In this document: positions 41,451-51,275 of the stretch, one piece after another
Layout of the letters: the number at the start of each line of letters is the position of its first letter
Numbering within the stretch: position 1 is the stretch's first letter
Source of the DNA: Skeletonema tropicum
Lineage: Eukaryota > Bacillariophyta > Thalassiosirophyceae > Thalassiosirales > Thalassiosiraceae
DNA length: 64,000 bases
Direction: 5' to 3'
Assembly (NCBI GenBank): GCA_037178625.1
Contig: CM074140.1
Coordinates: forward strand, 1,364,001 to 1,428,000
The notes under the pieces: model-generated
Told to the model about the DNA's origin: nothing
Seen by the model: only the letters and a program-made list of their open reading frames with translations
The model's database searches: none
Program-made: the position numbers and the translations under genes

Positions 41451-42701
41451 ATGTCGTCTTTACAATCCACACCGACAAAACCAACAGCAACAACACCAAC
41501 CTTCGAAACAACTCGCTTCATTCACAAATTTGGATATCATTTGGCCAGGCAGCTACTTGGTCAATCAACCGTAAACAATTTCCTCAAGGAAGCGGACGAA
41601 TCTCTTCAAAGCATAGACGGAAGGCAAACGAATCAAAGTTATACCTTCCGAGCCAACTGGAGAGGACCGGCTACTAAGTTTCCGTGGATGCTTCAATGCA
41701 ATGATAGCAGCAGTTGGAACGTTGATGGAAAGATGACACCTGAATCTCTGTTCATTGATGTTACATTTGACTTTTTAGTCTTTCCATATGAAGTTACAGA
41801 AGAGGGACGTACGTCATTTTGTTATGTTGTCAAGGGTAATGAATGGATGCAAGATGATTTTGTCGACGAAGAGAGATTATTATCTCTGTCGGTGGCCATC
41901 CGTCTTGGGGCTCTTATTGCAGTGCCCGACAAAAAAGAAAGAGTCAGCTCTGGCGTAGCGGATGACAAGAATCGATATTACTATCAGCGTGGAAATCCTC
42001 TCTCTGGACCTGATATCTATGAGCATTGTCGTGGTGTTGTTATTGTTCCCGAAGTAACGGATGCATCTCAAATCGCTGATATAATTGCAAAAGCGCTATT
42101 GAATGATGATGGACGAATTGTTATTGAACTGGGTGATGAGAATGCAAGTGCTGCTGCTGCTCTCAGCACTTCTCCACTCTCTCAAAGTCTTGATAATGGC
42201 AATGATGTTCCGAAGAAGAAATGGTATTGGAAACTAGAGTTACATCATCAAGAGTTGGAAGGGAAAGGGACTTTGCCTATGAAGACATTAGATCATTCTA
42301 ATGTATTTTCAAAGGCTTACGACATTCAAAACTTTGGGACGCCCATTGACCACGCAGTTTTAGATACTTTCCTACTGAACAACCAAGGGCAATGCTTGTC
42401 TATTCCAGCCAATGTGGCAAACTTGGTATGGAACCAGTTTGACCCCACGCTATTGGAATCACTAAAGGAGCCTGTAAAGCCATCTCCAAGGAAACCTGCA
42501 ACTGCATTTGCCAATCCTTACATTACAAGGCCTTCATCTCCGAAAGCAGAAGAAGAAAACAAAAGTGACGGAAACAGAAAGCCAAAGATCCGAAAAGCAA
42601 GTCCGGTGAAGAATACTGCCGTATTCGCCAAAGGGAAGCGGACGACGGTTGCTGGCCAAAAGAAGAAGAAGCCCAAATTTACAATCGGGCCCAAACGATG
42701 A
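41451..42701 (+). CDS. Unknown protein with basic C-terminal tail
   Basis: 416 residues from the ATG at 41451; the frame is open 13 codons upstream but only from a TTG. The N-terminal 30 residues are Thr/Pro-rich. A folded-looking region follows (FIHKFGYHLARQLLG, SYTFRANWRGPATKFPWML, LFIDVTFDFLVFPYEV, GVVIVPEVTDASQIADIIAKAL). The last 70 residues are Lys/Pro/Ser-rich with several nuclear-localisation-like clusters (GKRTTVAGQKKKKPKF). The mix suggests a nuclear or nucleolar protein. I do not recognise the domain. It converges with the zinc-knuckle gene, with 77 bp between the stops. Confidence 0.65.
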   Translation: MSSLQSTPTKPTATTPTFETTRFIHKFGYHLARQLLGQSTVNNFLKEADESLQSIDGRQTNQSYTFRANWRGPATKFPWMLQCNDSSSWNVDGKMTPESLFIDVTFDFLVFPYEVTEEGRTSFCYVVKGNEWMQDDFVDEERLLSLSVAIRLGALIAVPDKKERVSSGVADDKNRYYYQRGNPLSGPDIYEHCRGVVIVPEVTDASQIADIIAKALLNDDGRIVIELGDENASAAAALSTSPLSQSLDNGNDVPKKKWYWKLELHHQELEGKGTLPMKTLDHSNVFSKAYDIQNFGTPIDHAVLDTFLLNNQGQCLSIPANVANLVWNQFDPTLLESLKEPVKPSPRKPATAFANPYITRPSSPKAEEENKSDGNRKPKIRKASPVKNTAVFAKGKRTTVAGQKKKKPKFTIGPKR

Positions 42702-42778
42702 AGACGTACCAAAATTCATGAATGTTACACAAGTCAAACTGATGATACTTTACACTACATACATAATGCAAGATGCTA

Positions 42779-44023
42779 TTATTTACAAATTTTCCTCTCT
42801 AAAAGAAGAAACGACTTTGGTCCAAGATATGCGCGACGTTTGCCCTGTTCTCGCAGCTGCTCTTCTGCACAGAGATATGTCCATCCATATGCGTTGGCAG
42901 AACCTTTCAAATATGGAAACAATGTATTTGCCGAGTCAGTTATAATCAAGATGGTACCTTCAGGTGCCATAGTAAGTATATCTCTCATCACACCAACAAT
43001 TTGCTTTCGATGCACGCCTTCCATTTCCACCTCTTGGGCAATGAAGGATGCATTCTCATGAAGCACAAATTGGGCACATATTATATCCACAGTTTGAAGC
43101 GATGAGCGAAGTTGCTCATGTGCCTCATCTGCTAAATCCAGCCGAAGATCGACATGGTGCATTGTCAAATGTTCCTGATCGTCAAAACATTCTCCAAGCG
43201 CTTCCATCACAGGCTCCCAGTCATTGTTGTACAAATCATATACCTGCGTCATGATTCGATTGGGTAATAGCTCACTACGGTTAGGCTGAATATCATGGAG
43301 AAATTTGGCCGCTACACAAAATGAAACATGATCAAAGCCAGGTCCACCACCAAGCGAAATGCAATTTGTTGTCAGAGATCTAGCAGCAGATGGGAGAAGC
43401 TTGGATCGTATCTTGGCACAGAATGAATTGTTATGAAATATCAAATGATGGAGCTGTCTGCACCGAGGCTGGAGCTTCTCCACCGCGTATACCTTAATGC
43501 ATTGTTCTTCGTTATTGCTGACAGAGAATTCGGCTGGTTGTCCCAATTCCACTGCCCGTGTTAGTTGTTTATGCCACTGAGATGCTCCTTCACCTTCTGG
43601 CGTGACATTCAATCTATCTGATAGTCTCGCTTTAAGCTGAGCGATTGTTCCACCGAAAACAGTTCGTTGCGCTTTATCAAGATCATTGTACTTGGCTCTA
43701 TGCATATCGAGGCATCGTTGAGTGATGCAACTTCCATCAATGGATGTCGGAGCTTGACTATTCAGCCAGAGTAGGGGATCTATGGCTGCATTATATTCCG
43801 AATGATCCAGAGGTTTACTTTGCGCCATCCATCTCATCACCTTGTCAAAATGATTATGATTCTTTTTGCGATTGTCTTTATATCTTTTGTATGACTCTTT
43901 GTCCTCGGCATCCTTATTCATTCTTTCAGATTCAGATGATGTGCAAAAGCATGTCTTGTGTCCCAATCCGCCGCACTGAAAGCACAAGCGGTGGGATGAT
44001 GTCACGATGTCGTCGTCGTTCAT
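42779..44023 (-). CDS. Zinc-knuckle protein with methyltransferase-like domain
   Basis: A single exon of 414 residues. Near the N-terminus is a CCHC-like knuckle, CFQCGGLGHKTCFC (Cys-x2-Cys-x4-His-x2-Cys), as found in nucleic-acid-binding proteins. The C-terminal half looks like a class I methyltransferase: motif I CISLGGGPGFDHVSF, an acidic residue after strand 4 (DIICAQFVLHEN) and a strand APEGTILIITDSAN, then KSFLLLER as the last strand. Between them is YDLYNNDWEPVMEAL. The combination suggests an RNA-modifying enzyme, but the substrate is unknown and the methyltransferase call rests on pattern only. Confidence 0.65.
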   Translation of the reverse strand: MNDDDIVTSSHRLCFQCGGLGHKTCFCTSSESERMNKDAEDKESYKRYKDNRKKNHNHFDKVMRWMAQSKPLDHSEYNAAIDPLLWLNSQAPTSIDGSCITQRCLDMHRAKYNDLDKAQRTVFGGTIAQLKARLSDRLNVTPEGEGASQWHKQLTRAVELGQPAEFSVSNNEEQCIKVYAVEKLQPRCRQLHHLIFHNNSFCAKIRSKLLPSAARSLTTNCISLGGGPGFDHVSFCVAAKFLHDIQPNRSELLPNRIMTQVYDLYNNDWEPVMEALGECFDDQEHLTMHHVDLRLDLADEAHEQLRSSLQTVDIICAQFVLHENASFIAQEVEMEGVHRKQIVGVMRDILTMAPEGTILIITDSANTLFPYLKGSANAYGWTYLCAEEQLREQGKRRAYLGPKSFLLLERKICK

Positions 44024-44316
44024 GTTAGAGACGCTATTACTACAGAGGCGGTTCTCTACAGATAGAAGAGGTAGGCAAGATATGCGTGCTCCGTGTCCAG
44101 TTATGTGGCCATGTTCTTGCTACTTGCTAGAGATGTTGGAGGTTGAGGTTGGAGGTCGAATGTAGTAGTACTGTAAATCTCAAAGATTGACTTCGATGTT
44201 TATCTTTCAGTTCGTGACACAATATATTCTTGTATTACTGTAGTTACTACATACTTGATTATCCCGTGACTCGATTTAAATGTTGATATTTCAAGTTCAT
44301 CATTTACTATTTACTC

Positions 44317-47259
44317 ATGGCTTCTCCTCACTCAACCGCAGCGCAAAGCAAGCTAGCGCAACGCGGCAACGGATTCATTCTTTTGACTTTCCTGACAATA
44401 TTATTATCACAGCATTGCTTGAGCTCGACAACAATAATATCAACCATGGATGCCCCCCCCCAAATAGATGACGAGGAAGTCAGCCTTTCAAATTCCTCAC
44501 TTGAATCATATGATGATGACACATCTGATGAAGAAGATGATGAGGCGGAGCTGGACGAATCATTAATTATTGATCAAACCTCATCATTATCATCCTTTGG
44601 AGGCGGTATATCAACCAGTAGCGACGGCGAAAAAGATGTCAATGCCGACGAAGAAAAGAATGCTAGTCACGATAAGAGATTTTCGTTCCGCAGGCACCAT
44701 ACGATTGCTCACCTGCCGCCAAGACCAGGCAGCAGAGACAAGCAGCAGCAGCAGCAGCAGCAGCGTCTCGATAGTGCAACCTTCCAAGCGTTTGATAGTG
44801 ATGAATATAGAAAGGCAACTAAATCAGAACAAAAAGTATCATTGGCTGGTATCAATTCCACTCTATCCGCAGAGGTACTCAATCAGCATGTCCTATTGTC
44901 ACAGGCTTGTCTGGAACTACTGGAAGAAAGAGATCGATATGATGCAATGCGTAGGCTCAATTTACGCCGTTCATTGAATTGCACAACTAACAATGAAGAA
45001 GCAGCAGGTCTTATCGATGAGGAAGATGAAGAGTATCCTCTACTGTCACTTATCAAGAGCGGGCCATTATACAAGCTTCATGTGAAGGGTGGAACTGCAA
45101 CGAAAAAGATTCGCAGCAAGAAAGAAAAACTAAAGAGCAAGCTGACTAGATCAAGCAGTTCAGATGTTGTTGTAGGTGGTGGTGCAACGGAAAGCAGCCT
45201 CTTGACTTCATGGAAGCACAAATATGTCGAAGTTAGGAAAGGCATGTTGTCTTATTACTCAAATTCGACATCCTCTCTTCCTACAAAGAGTGACTTGGTT
45301 CGAAAAAATGTCACATTGGAGGTGTCCACCAGTGTTTGTCGAGCTATCAATATTGAAGAAGGAGGTAGCAGCCATCCGTTTGAAATAAAAGATACGATAT
45401 CCTCATCACTCCCTCCCAAATTTGGTGGAAAGAAGAAGAATTCGCATCTGTATGCATTTGAGCTCGTTGTGAATGGTCAAACCCGCGTATGGGCATCGCG
45501 ATCAGAGGCGGGTAGACAATCATGGATCAAAGTTATCAATCGTGGAATGATCGGTCGTAATGTCAAGGACGAAGTTAGTAGGTCAAAAAATGATCCTGAT
45601 GCAGAACAGCAATTGCAACGCTTTTTGGATCTATCCAAGAAAAGAGCCAAAAACTTTTCGGCTGAAGCGAAAGATATCTCAGCAGTTGGACAAGAATTTT
45701 CAGTGTTGGGGGGAACGTCAGTCGAGGTGCCTGTGAAATCTTTATTTGCAGAAGAGAGAATGCATTCTAAAAATCAACAAACGTCTAAAGATGAGCTAGC
45801 AAGCTTTTGGAGAAATCTTGAGAACTTGTCGATTGAATTGAACGGAGAGCTACTTCAAGCATCTTCTTTGTGCTGTCCACATCGTGTGTTTGGTTTTCTG
45901 ACACGTTCTATCCTGGAATGTGATAGATCGTCTGCGTTATCGCATCAAAATCAATCCACGAAGATGTCGGAGATACAGGCTTCGAAACACGCTAGAGACG
46001 TCCTAAGATCAGTGGGTGAAAACGACGAAAAAATTGCTCGTCTCAGAGCCTCTGTGGGTATTTTATGTGGTGATAAGAATGAAGCAGTCGTCATCGAAGA
46101 TGCGATAGAGGAACGACCAGTCATCAAAATAAATGTTACAAGTAACAATCACCAAATCTCCAGTGGACAGCCAAAACTTGGTGTTGATCGGAGAGAATGG
46201 GTCTTAGTCAGGAGAAAACAGAGCAAAAGCATTAGACGGTACTTTGCAGTGCTTTCGGTTGGTGTCCTTTGTCTCTACAAACAAGAGCTCCCGCGCCCTC
46301 ACAAATTGCAGAATCAGCTGTTGCTCGTTGGTGCAGATATTGGAACGCGGGAACATAGTAACCCCATTGAACTTCTTTCTTCCCACACAAATGAAGAAGT
46401 GTCTTCTCACTCGAGTGGATACCATTCATCAAACCTCTCAAATGATGCACCGGCATCGCCATCTTTGAAGAACCCAAATTATACTATTTACATCAAAGGC
46501 AGAGAAAATGGCAAATGGGTGGAACAGCAGCTTTGCTTTACAAAATTTGAGACATTTGCTGCGTGGCGTGACGTCTTGGTAAATGCTATCGAAACATCTT
46601 CCTCGACATCAAATGCGCTGTCCTTCGATGGTGCTGATGAGCAATCTACGGGTGAGGTCCATGCAGATCAAAAATCAACGCCACCTGGCACTTCAAGTCC
46701 AGATGTAGATGGCATTTCATGGATTCTGTTGTCCGCAGCATCCGCCGCGGGTGACCTCCATGTTCGTTCCTCTCGACTACAATATATGAAGACACGTTTC
46801 TTGGAAAGTTTACCTCCATTACCTCCATTGCAAATATCATCACCGAAGTTTGGAGATCGAAAGCATCCATATCCAGTGTCACTTCTTACCTCTGCAGCCT
46901 CACTAGCATCAAAACAACTGTCAAGAAAGATGCTACCCTCGCGGACCAGCTCCAGTGATTTGACGCCCCCCACACCAGCAGAAGGTGCTTTGGAGAAACC
47001 ATCCAGGGCAACAGTGGAGATAGAGGTGCAAGTAACAAAATTGTACACAGTATTCTTGAATGATGCCGTTGGGCCGTCCATGTGCACTATCCGTTCTACA
47101 CACACCGAGAAGTTTGCAGGCTCTGGTGGCAAGAAAGGCCGACTCGAGAAGAAGCAAGAGCTGATCAAACTTGAAACTTTGAAAGGGAATGTAGACAGAG
47201 ATGCATTTAAGCTCGCATTTGATTCAAAGAGTGTACCTCGTCGGAGGAAGACCATTTAG
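44317..47259 (+). CDS. Protein with two PH domains
   Basis: A single exon of 980 residues. Residues 1-43 contain a hydrophobic stretch (FILLTFLTILLS); a second ATG at 44446 (MDAPPQIDDEE) would remove it and may be the real start. The acidic N-terminus is followed by a poly-Gln run (CAG repeat, 44745-44762). The first PH domain lies at about 245-410 (SGPLYKLHVKG, SWKHKYVEVRKGMLSYY, WASRSEAGRQSWIKVINRG), the second at about 625-765 (REWVLVRRKQSKSIRRYFAVL, VGVLCLYKQ, FETFAAWRDVLVNAI). Both end in a Trp-containing helix, as PH domains do. The C-terminal third is Ser/Pro-rich. It is likely recruited to phosphoinositide membranes; partners are unknown. Confidence 0.75.
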   Translation: MASPHSTAAQSKLAQRGNGFILLTFLTILLSQHCLSSTTIISTMDAPPQIDDEEVSLSNSSLESYDDDTSDEEDDEAELDESLIIDQTSSLSSFGGGISTSSDGEKDVNADEEKNASHDKRFSFRRHHTIAHLPPRPGSRDKQQQQQQQRLDSATFQAFDSDEYRKATKSEQKVSLAGINSTLSAEVLNQHVLLSQACLELLEERDRYDAMRRLNLRRSLNCTTNNEEAAGLIDEEDEEYPLLSLIKSGPLYKLHVKGGTATKKIRSKKEKLKSKLTRSSSSDVVVGGGATESSLLTSWKHKYVEVRKGMLSYYSNSTSSLPTKSDLVRKNVTLEVSTSVCRAINIEEGGSSHPFEIKDTISSSLPPKFGGKKKNSHLYAFELVVNGQTRVWASRSEAGRQSWIKVINRGMIGRNVKDEVSRSKNDPDAEQQLQRFLDLSKKRAKNFSAEAKDISAVGQEFSVLGGTSVEVPVKSLFAEERMHSKNQQTSKDELASFWRNLENLSIELNGELLQASSLCCPHRVFGFLTRSILECDRSSALSHQNQSTKMSEIQASKHARDVLRSVGENDEKIARLRASVGILCGDKNEAVVIEDAIEERPVIKINVTSNNHQISSGQPKLGVDRREWVLVRRKQSKSIRRYFAVLSVGVLCLYKQELPRPHKLQNQLLLVGADIGTREHSNPIELLSSHTNEEVSSHSSGYHSSNLSNDAPASPSLKNPNYTIYIKGRENGKWVEQQLCFTKFETFAAWRDVLVNAIETSSSTSNALSFDGADEQSTGEVHADQKSTPPGTSSPDVDGISWILLSAASAAGDLHVRSSRLQYMKTRFLESLPPLPPLQISSPKFGDRKHPYPVSLLTSAASLASKQLSRKMLPSRTSSSDLTPPTPAEGALEKPSRATVEIEVQVTKLYTVFLNDAVGPSMCTIRSTHTEKFAGSGGKKGRLEKKQELIKLETLKGNVDRDAFKLAFDSKSVPRRRKTI

Positions 47260-47295
47260 ATATCTGGATTACTCTAAAATATGCGGGCTTCGTCT

Positions 47296-48838
47296 TCATA
47301 CCTCATAGAGAGGAAACTTTGAGCTTGGGCCTTCTCCTCCTTCGACAAATGCCAATAACAAACAACACAACCCTGCTATGCCTTCGTAGAGGGAAAACGG
47401 TCGATCGGGTACAGATTTCAGCTCGTCGAAATGATCTAATGCAAAATTTGCATACTCATAGGAGGCATTGATCTCGCGTGAAGAGGTATGACCATCACCC
47501 TGAAGCTCACGCTCTGCGTTTGCGAGGCTCAAAAAGCAAAATGCATTTCCGGCTATACCATGGCAGAGTCCAACTCCCTTCCGGAGTAGCCCTCTCGGTT
47601 GGATTGCTGATGCTGCCAAGTCTTTTCCTACTTCCAGATAAGACTGATTGCGTCTCTTTCTACCCATCTGGGTTAGTAGAAGAACGTGCCCAGGGGCTCC
47701 ATGACACCACTGCACGAGAGTATCTGATTTCTTTGCAGAACCCGAACTCTTGATTGAACTAGCCAGATTACCAGATTTGGTACACATGTTTTCATGGAGT
47801 AGGGCTGTTGTTTCGTCGATGAGCGTCATAGCGTCTTCATCAAGGGAAATCAACACGTCTTGAAAATCTAACAAAGTGTGCAAGATACCTGTGACTCCGT
47901 GGCATGCACCCAAATAAATCTTGCTTCTCCAACTCCACATCAATGGCAAAGGTGCGTGGATTGCATCTGGATCAGCGTCCTGTCTACCCTCTGTCCACAC
48001 CTGTTGGATGATCTCCCTCGTGACATCTCTGCCGAAATATGGATCACCTATCTCTGTCTGGATGAACTTGATAGCTGATCATTGCAAAGCAAATAATATC
48101 TTTTGTCAGAATGAACTTGAGCAGAGCACAATGCGACAGTGCATACCAACTCACCCTTTAGATATCCGCAACGACCATAAAGTACCTCGCACTCTGACGG
48201 TGCTAGAACTCCTGAAAGTTTTCTACCGATCAATAGAAGTTTCTTCATTGCAGCTTCGATCTCTCCAATCAAAGACTCATCATTGTTGCGATCCAACAGC
48301 TTCACAATGGCATTACCAATCACAATCTTCATGGTCAATGCTCCAACCAACTCTCCTTCTAATAACGTGACACGACGAATGGCATGATCATCTTGCTGAA
48401 GTATGCAATCCACATGGAGCAATGCTTCTCTCAAGAGCTGAATACGAGAATCCTTTATGATCGCATTCATCCCACCGCCACCAGTTTTTGGTTGTACGTG
48501 ATACGCAGTCAAAAGCGGAAAGGCTGGAGATGTTGCTAAACAATAGCGTAGGTACGCGCATGGTCCCAAGGAGCTGTTGGAATATTGTATATTGTGGAGA
48601 GGTTGAGTATAATACTATAATTATGGTGCACGTAAGGTACACTAAACCACGCGTGGACTATCAATAGGTAAACTCACCCGATGTAAAGAGTTTGAGAGGA
48701 GCTCAAAGTTGTTTGCTCGTAACGATTCCAACATTCTCGTGACAGGTCAACAAGATGGTGGATGTAAAATTCATTCCCTCGGTTCGCTGACGCATCAGTA
48801 TCGATGGCATGAAGAGGAAAGTATCTCTGAGCAGCCAT
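47296..48838 (-). CDS. LANCL: LanC-like protein (LANCL), 3 exons
   Basis: Exons 48838-48678, 48573-48155 and 48053-47296, with introns of 104 and 101 bp joined in phases 2 and 1, giving 445 residues. Motifs in order: PCAYLRYCLATSP, VLYGRCGYL, IYLGACHGVTGIL, QWCHGAPGHVLLL, GLCHGIAGNAFCFL and SLYEGIAGLCCLL, the GxxG-type repeats of the alpha/alpha toroid. The zinc ligands are Cys in WCHG and Cys-His in LCHG. The protein ends FPLYEV, close to the FPAFEL end of animal LANCL1. Eukaryotic LANCL proteins add glutathione to dehydroalanine residues. It is cytosolic, with no signal peptide. It converges with the PH-domain gene, with 36 bp between stops. Confidence 0.92.
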
Positions 48839-49279
48839 CCTCTGGATATCAATGAAAGCAATGATTTAGAGAGCAAACTTGTACTGTGGCAGATTATCAG
48901 CACGTTTATCATGGATCTTCGAGGCTTCAGCTCTAGTTAGGGTTGTATGTACTGACATTTATGCAGCGTCAGCTTTGTGCAGGCGTTCCTTTGTTTCACA
49001 GGCCGGCAGTGTGTACTGCGCGCGGCGGGGTTTTGTTGCGACTCGAATGCGAACTCAACTTCCATTTCACTGCCTTCATTGCATGTTCTTGATTGAGTTG
49101 ACAGTCAAGAAGCGAACGACGAGTGTCAGAACAAAAAATGACGATGGTGCCCAAAAGATGAAGCCAAATACAAGCCCGTTGCCTGCCATAAAAAAGGAAC
49201 AAATCAAATATTCCATTGAATATCTTTTAACTTGAAACACAATCTTTCGCTTACGTATACCATCCATTGACAAGAGAAA
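48839..49279. promoter_or_regulatory. Divergent intergenic region, LANCL / VRGG protein 2
   Basis: A 441-bp gap that should hold both promoters and 5' UTRs. ORFs of up to 118 codons at 48879-49235 show no recognisable features and no start context worth calling. Confidence 0.45.
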
Positions 49280-49759
49280 ATGCGCAAATTCATTTCAACC
49301 GTCATTGCAGCTCTTGTGCTTACAGAGGTGCACAGTCGAACGCCAGGATGGTTCTACTCGTAAGATTTTTTGATTTGAGCTTGCTCTCTTCTACACTTAT
49401 GCACAAACTAATTTGCCTTTATCGTGCTGTTTTTGTGTAGTGTCCGCGGTGGAACAGGTTTGCTGCCTAAGATGTACCCTGATGCACTCACCTCCGTTGT
49501 CCATGCTTGCGCCGAGCTAGATGCAGAAACAGATGAGAAACAAAAAGTTCAACATGTCAAGTCGTCTGGTGCTAAAAAGAAGGTAGTGAAAACTGTATCT
49601 AAATCCCATGAAAGTGTTGATAACGAACTGTTTGAGAAGCTGAATGACAAGCTCTTTCATCACGATCATGATGACCAACATGACCATGAAAAGCCAGCTG
49701 TTGCGAAAATATCCTACGGGGCACGGGAGTTTTTGTTGGAAGATGACTTGTTCGAGTAA
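49280..49759 (+). CDS. Secreted VRGG-motif protein, paralogue 2, 2 exons
   Basis: Exons 49280-49359 and 49441-49759, with an 81-bp intron in phase 2, giving 132 residues. Exon 1 encodes a signal peptide (MRKFISTVIAALVLTEVHS) and RTPGWFY. The intron splits the Ser codon just before VRGG. It is followed by LPKMYPDALTSVVHA, a Lys/Ser-rich middle, FEKLNDKLFHHDHDDQHDH and an acidic end (EDDLFE). It shares layout and intron position with the gene at 23019, 26 kb away. The His/Asp-rich stretch after the LNDK motif could bind metal; this is speculation. No catalytic motif is visible. Confidence 0.8.
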
Positions 49760-49989
49760 AGATCTGAACGAAGATGAAGATCGGACTAGGTTGCACAAAC
49801 AAGGCGAAGACACAGAGTCCTATTTGCCTCAAGGTGTATAAATTTGATTGTAATCAATATTTGACATGATACTACATGCTACTGTCGTTGTATCTGAACA
49901 TGGGTTACTATGAGTTATGAACCCTTTTACTTAAGCCCAGTGCGCCTCCAATTATTTGTTATGCTTGTTTGATGATATGGTACTGCTCT

Positions 49990-50226
49990 TCATGTCGATG
50001 CGTCAGCATTATAGCTATAACCCCGACCCTTAATTATCTGATCCAAATTTGCTTGTTCCTCTTCTTCGATCTTTTTCTTGACATCAATGTGACAATTGCT
50101 GCCGCAACTGATGTCTTCTCCAAATAGTACGTCCCTGATTCGAAGAAGACCCGCGCCGAATGCCAAGCTCAATATGAACAGTGCAAGAGTCTCAAAGCCT
50201 AAAAGAGTGCTATCTGTGTGTTGCAT
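49990..50226 (-). CDS. Small single-pass membrane protein, hypothetical
   Basis: 78 residues. One hydrophobic segment (FETLALFILSLAFGAGLL) after eleven residues, then a basic turn (RIRDVLFG), a Cys-x3-Cys-type pair in SCGSNCH, and a charged tail with a coiled-coil-like KKKIEEEEQANLDQI. The composition is that of a real small membrane protein of ER or mitochondria, but I do not know the family. A missing exon is possible. Confidence 0.45.
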   Translation of the reverse strand: MQHTDSTLLGFETLALFILSLAFGAGLLRIRDVLFGEDISCGSNCHIDVKKKIEEEEQANLDQIIKGRGYSYNADAST

Positions 50227-50428
50227 GGTAATGATGATCTTAGTTCTACAGCCAGTTTTGTTTTGGGTTTTGGCCAGTGCATCGCAAGTTCAATTTGAAA
50301 GAAAAATGAGAACTCTAAATAGTATGACATCTGATTACCGCTCGCTTCTCACTTCAGGCATCACACGATTGGATGATAACTGAGAACTGAGAACTGGGAC
50401 CTTGACCGAAACTGCATGCATTCGGCAC

Positions 50429-51230
50429 ATGCATGCATTTTCCCTTCTTGATTGCATCGCAGTGTCAATACTGCCAACTCAATCCTCTGACCTTTAGCCG
50501 AGGCGATCTGTAGTGTTAGCCTATCCAGCAGGTTGCTTCTCAGCGAATATTGGTGCTATGATAAAGGTGAGCACAGTTCTGAAATCCTCTCAGTGAGCTG
50601 AGTTCAAACCCGGGGTGTATCTGAGGTAGTTTCGAATCATGGTGCGATGAATTTGTGATATGGATCCAAAGACCCAAGGAAACTGGATAAGGGGACCTTT
50701 TGGGGGGATAACCCTTAAGGCAAGCTAGAAGTGGGGCTAACAAATTATTTTTATAAAAAATTAGATACTACAATTTCGAGATCATTTGATTTTTACCCCC
50801 CCAACTGTAAAATCTTCCTATTGAATTCCTACGTGAAAATTCTACAGAAAATAATTTATTTCAATCCCGATTATTTTTTCTACGTGTCTTAACGAAGGAA
50901 TTTAATAGGAAGACTTTATAGTTGTAGGGGGGTAAAAATCAAATGATCTCGAAATTGTAGTACAACACGGATTTGAACTCAGCTCACCGAGAGCAGCATT
51001 TTAAGCACCTTTACAGGGTAGTTTACCCCCGTGGTGGCTGAGAAGCAATAATTGGCAATATATTGGATAGGGTAACACTACAGATCGCCCCGAATGCATG
51101 CATTTTCCCTTCTTGATTGCATCGCAGTGCTAATAGTGCCAACTAAATCCTCTGACCTCTAGCCGAATGCGTGCAGTTTCACTTTTTGATTGCATCGCAG
51201 TGTCAATAGTGCCGACTCAATCCTCTGTGA
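50429..51230. repeat. Three tandem copies of a 73-bp direct repeat, first and second split by an inserted element
   Basis: Copies lie at 50429-50501, 51094-51166 and 51167-51230 (the last slightly shorter). They share TTGATTGCATCGCAGTG and CTCAATCCTCTG. Copies 1 and 2 were adjacent before the 588-bp element at 50502-51089 was inserted. Confidence 0.8.
50502..51089. mobile_element. 588-bp inverted-repeat (MITE/foldback) element with CCGA target duplication
   Basis: The ends are GGCGATCTGTAGTGTTAGCC and its inverse with one mismatch, flanked by CCGA on both sides (50498-50501 and 51090-51093). Inner arms 50766-50830 and 50896-50962 form a near-perfect inverted repeat (TACTACAATTTCGAGATCAT on both). 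The arms also share GTGAGCTGAGTTCAAA in inverse orientation. The left arm is longer because of an extra segment (about 50615-50765). No coding capacity. The superfamily is unassigned. Confidence 0.85.
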
Positions 51231-51275
51231 CATTGGATGAAGGAGTCATAATCTTCACGTGCAAGAGTTTTTATT

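Noticed and set aside
47296..47298. TGA of the LanC-like gene as selenocysteine
   Set aside because: The protein ends FPLYEV like other LANCL proteins, and nothing conserved follows.
50595..50625. tRNA-derived SINE because of GTTCAAACCC (B-box-like)
   Set aside because: The A-box-like sequence lies on the other strand, and the region is better explained by the inverted-repeat element.
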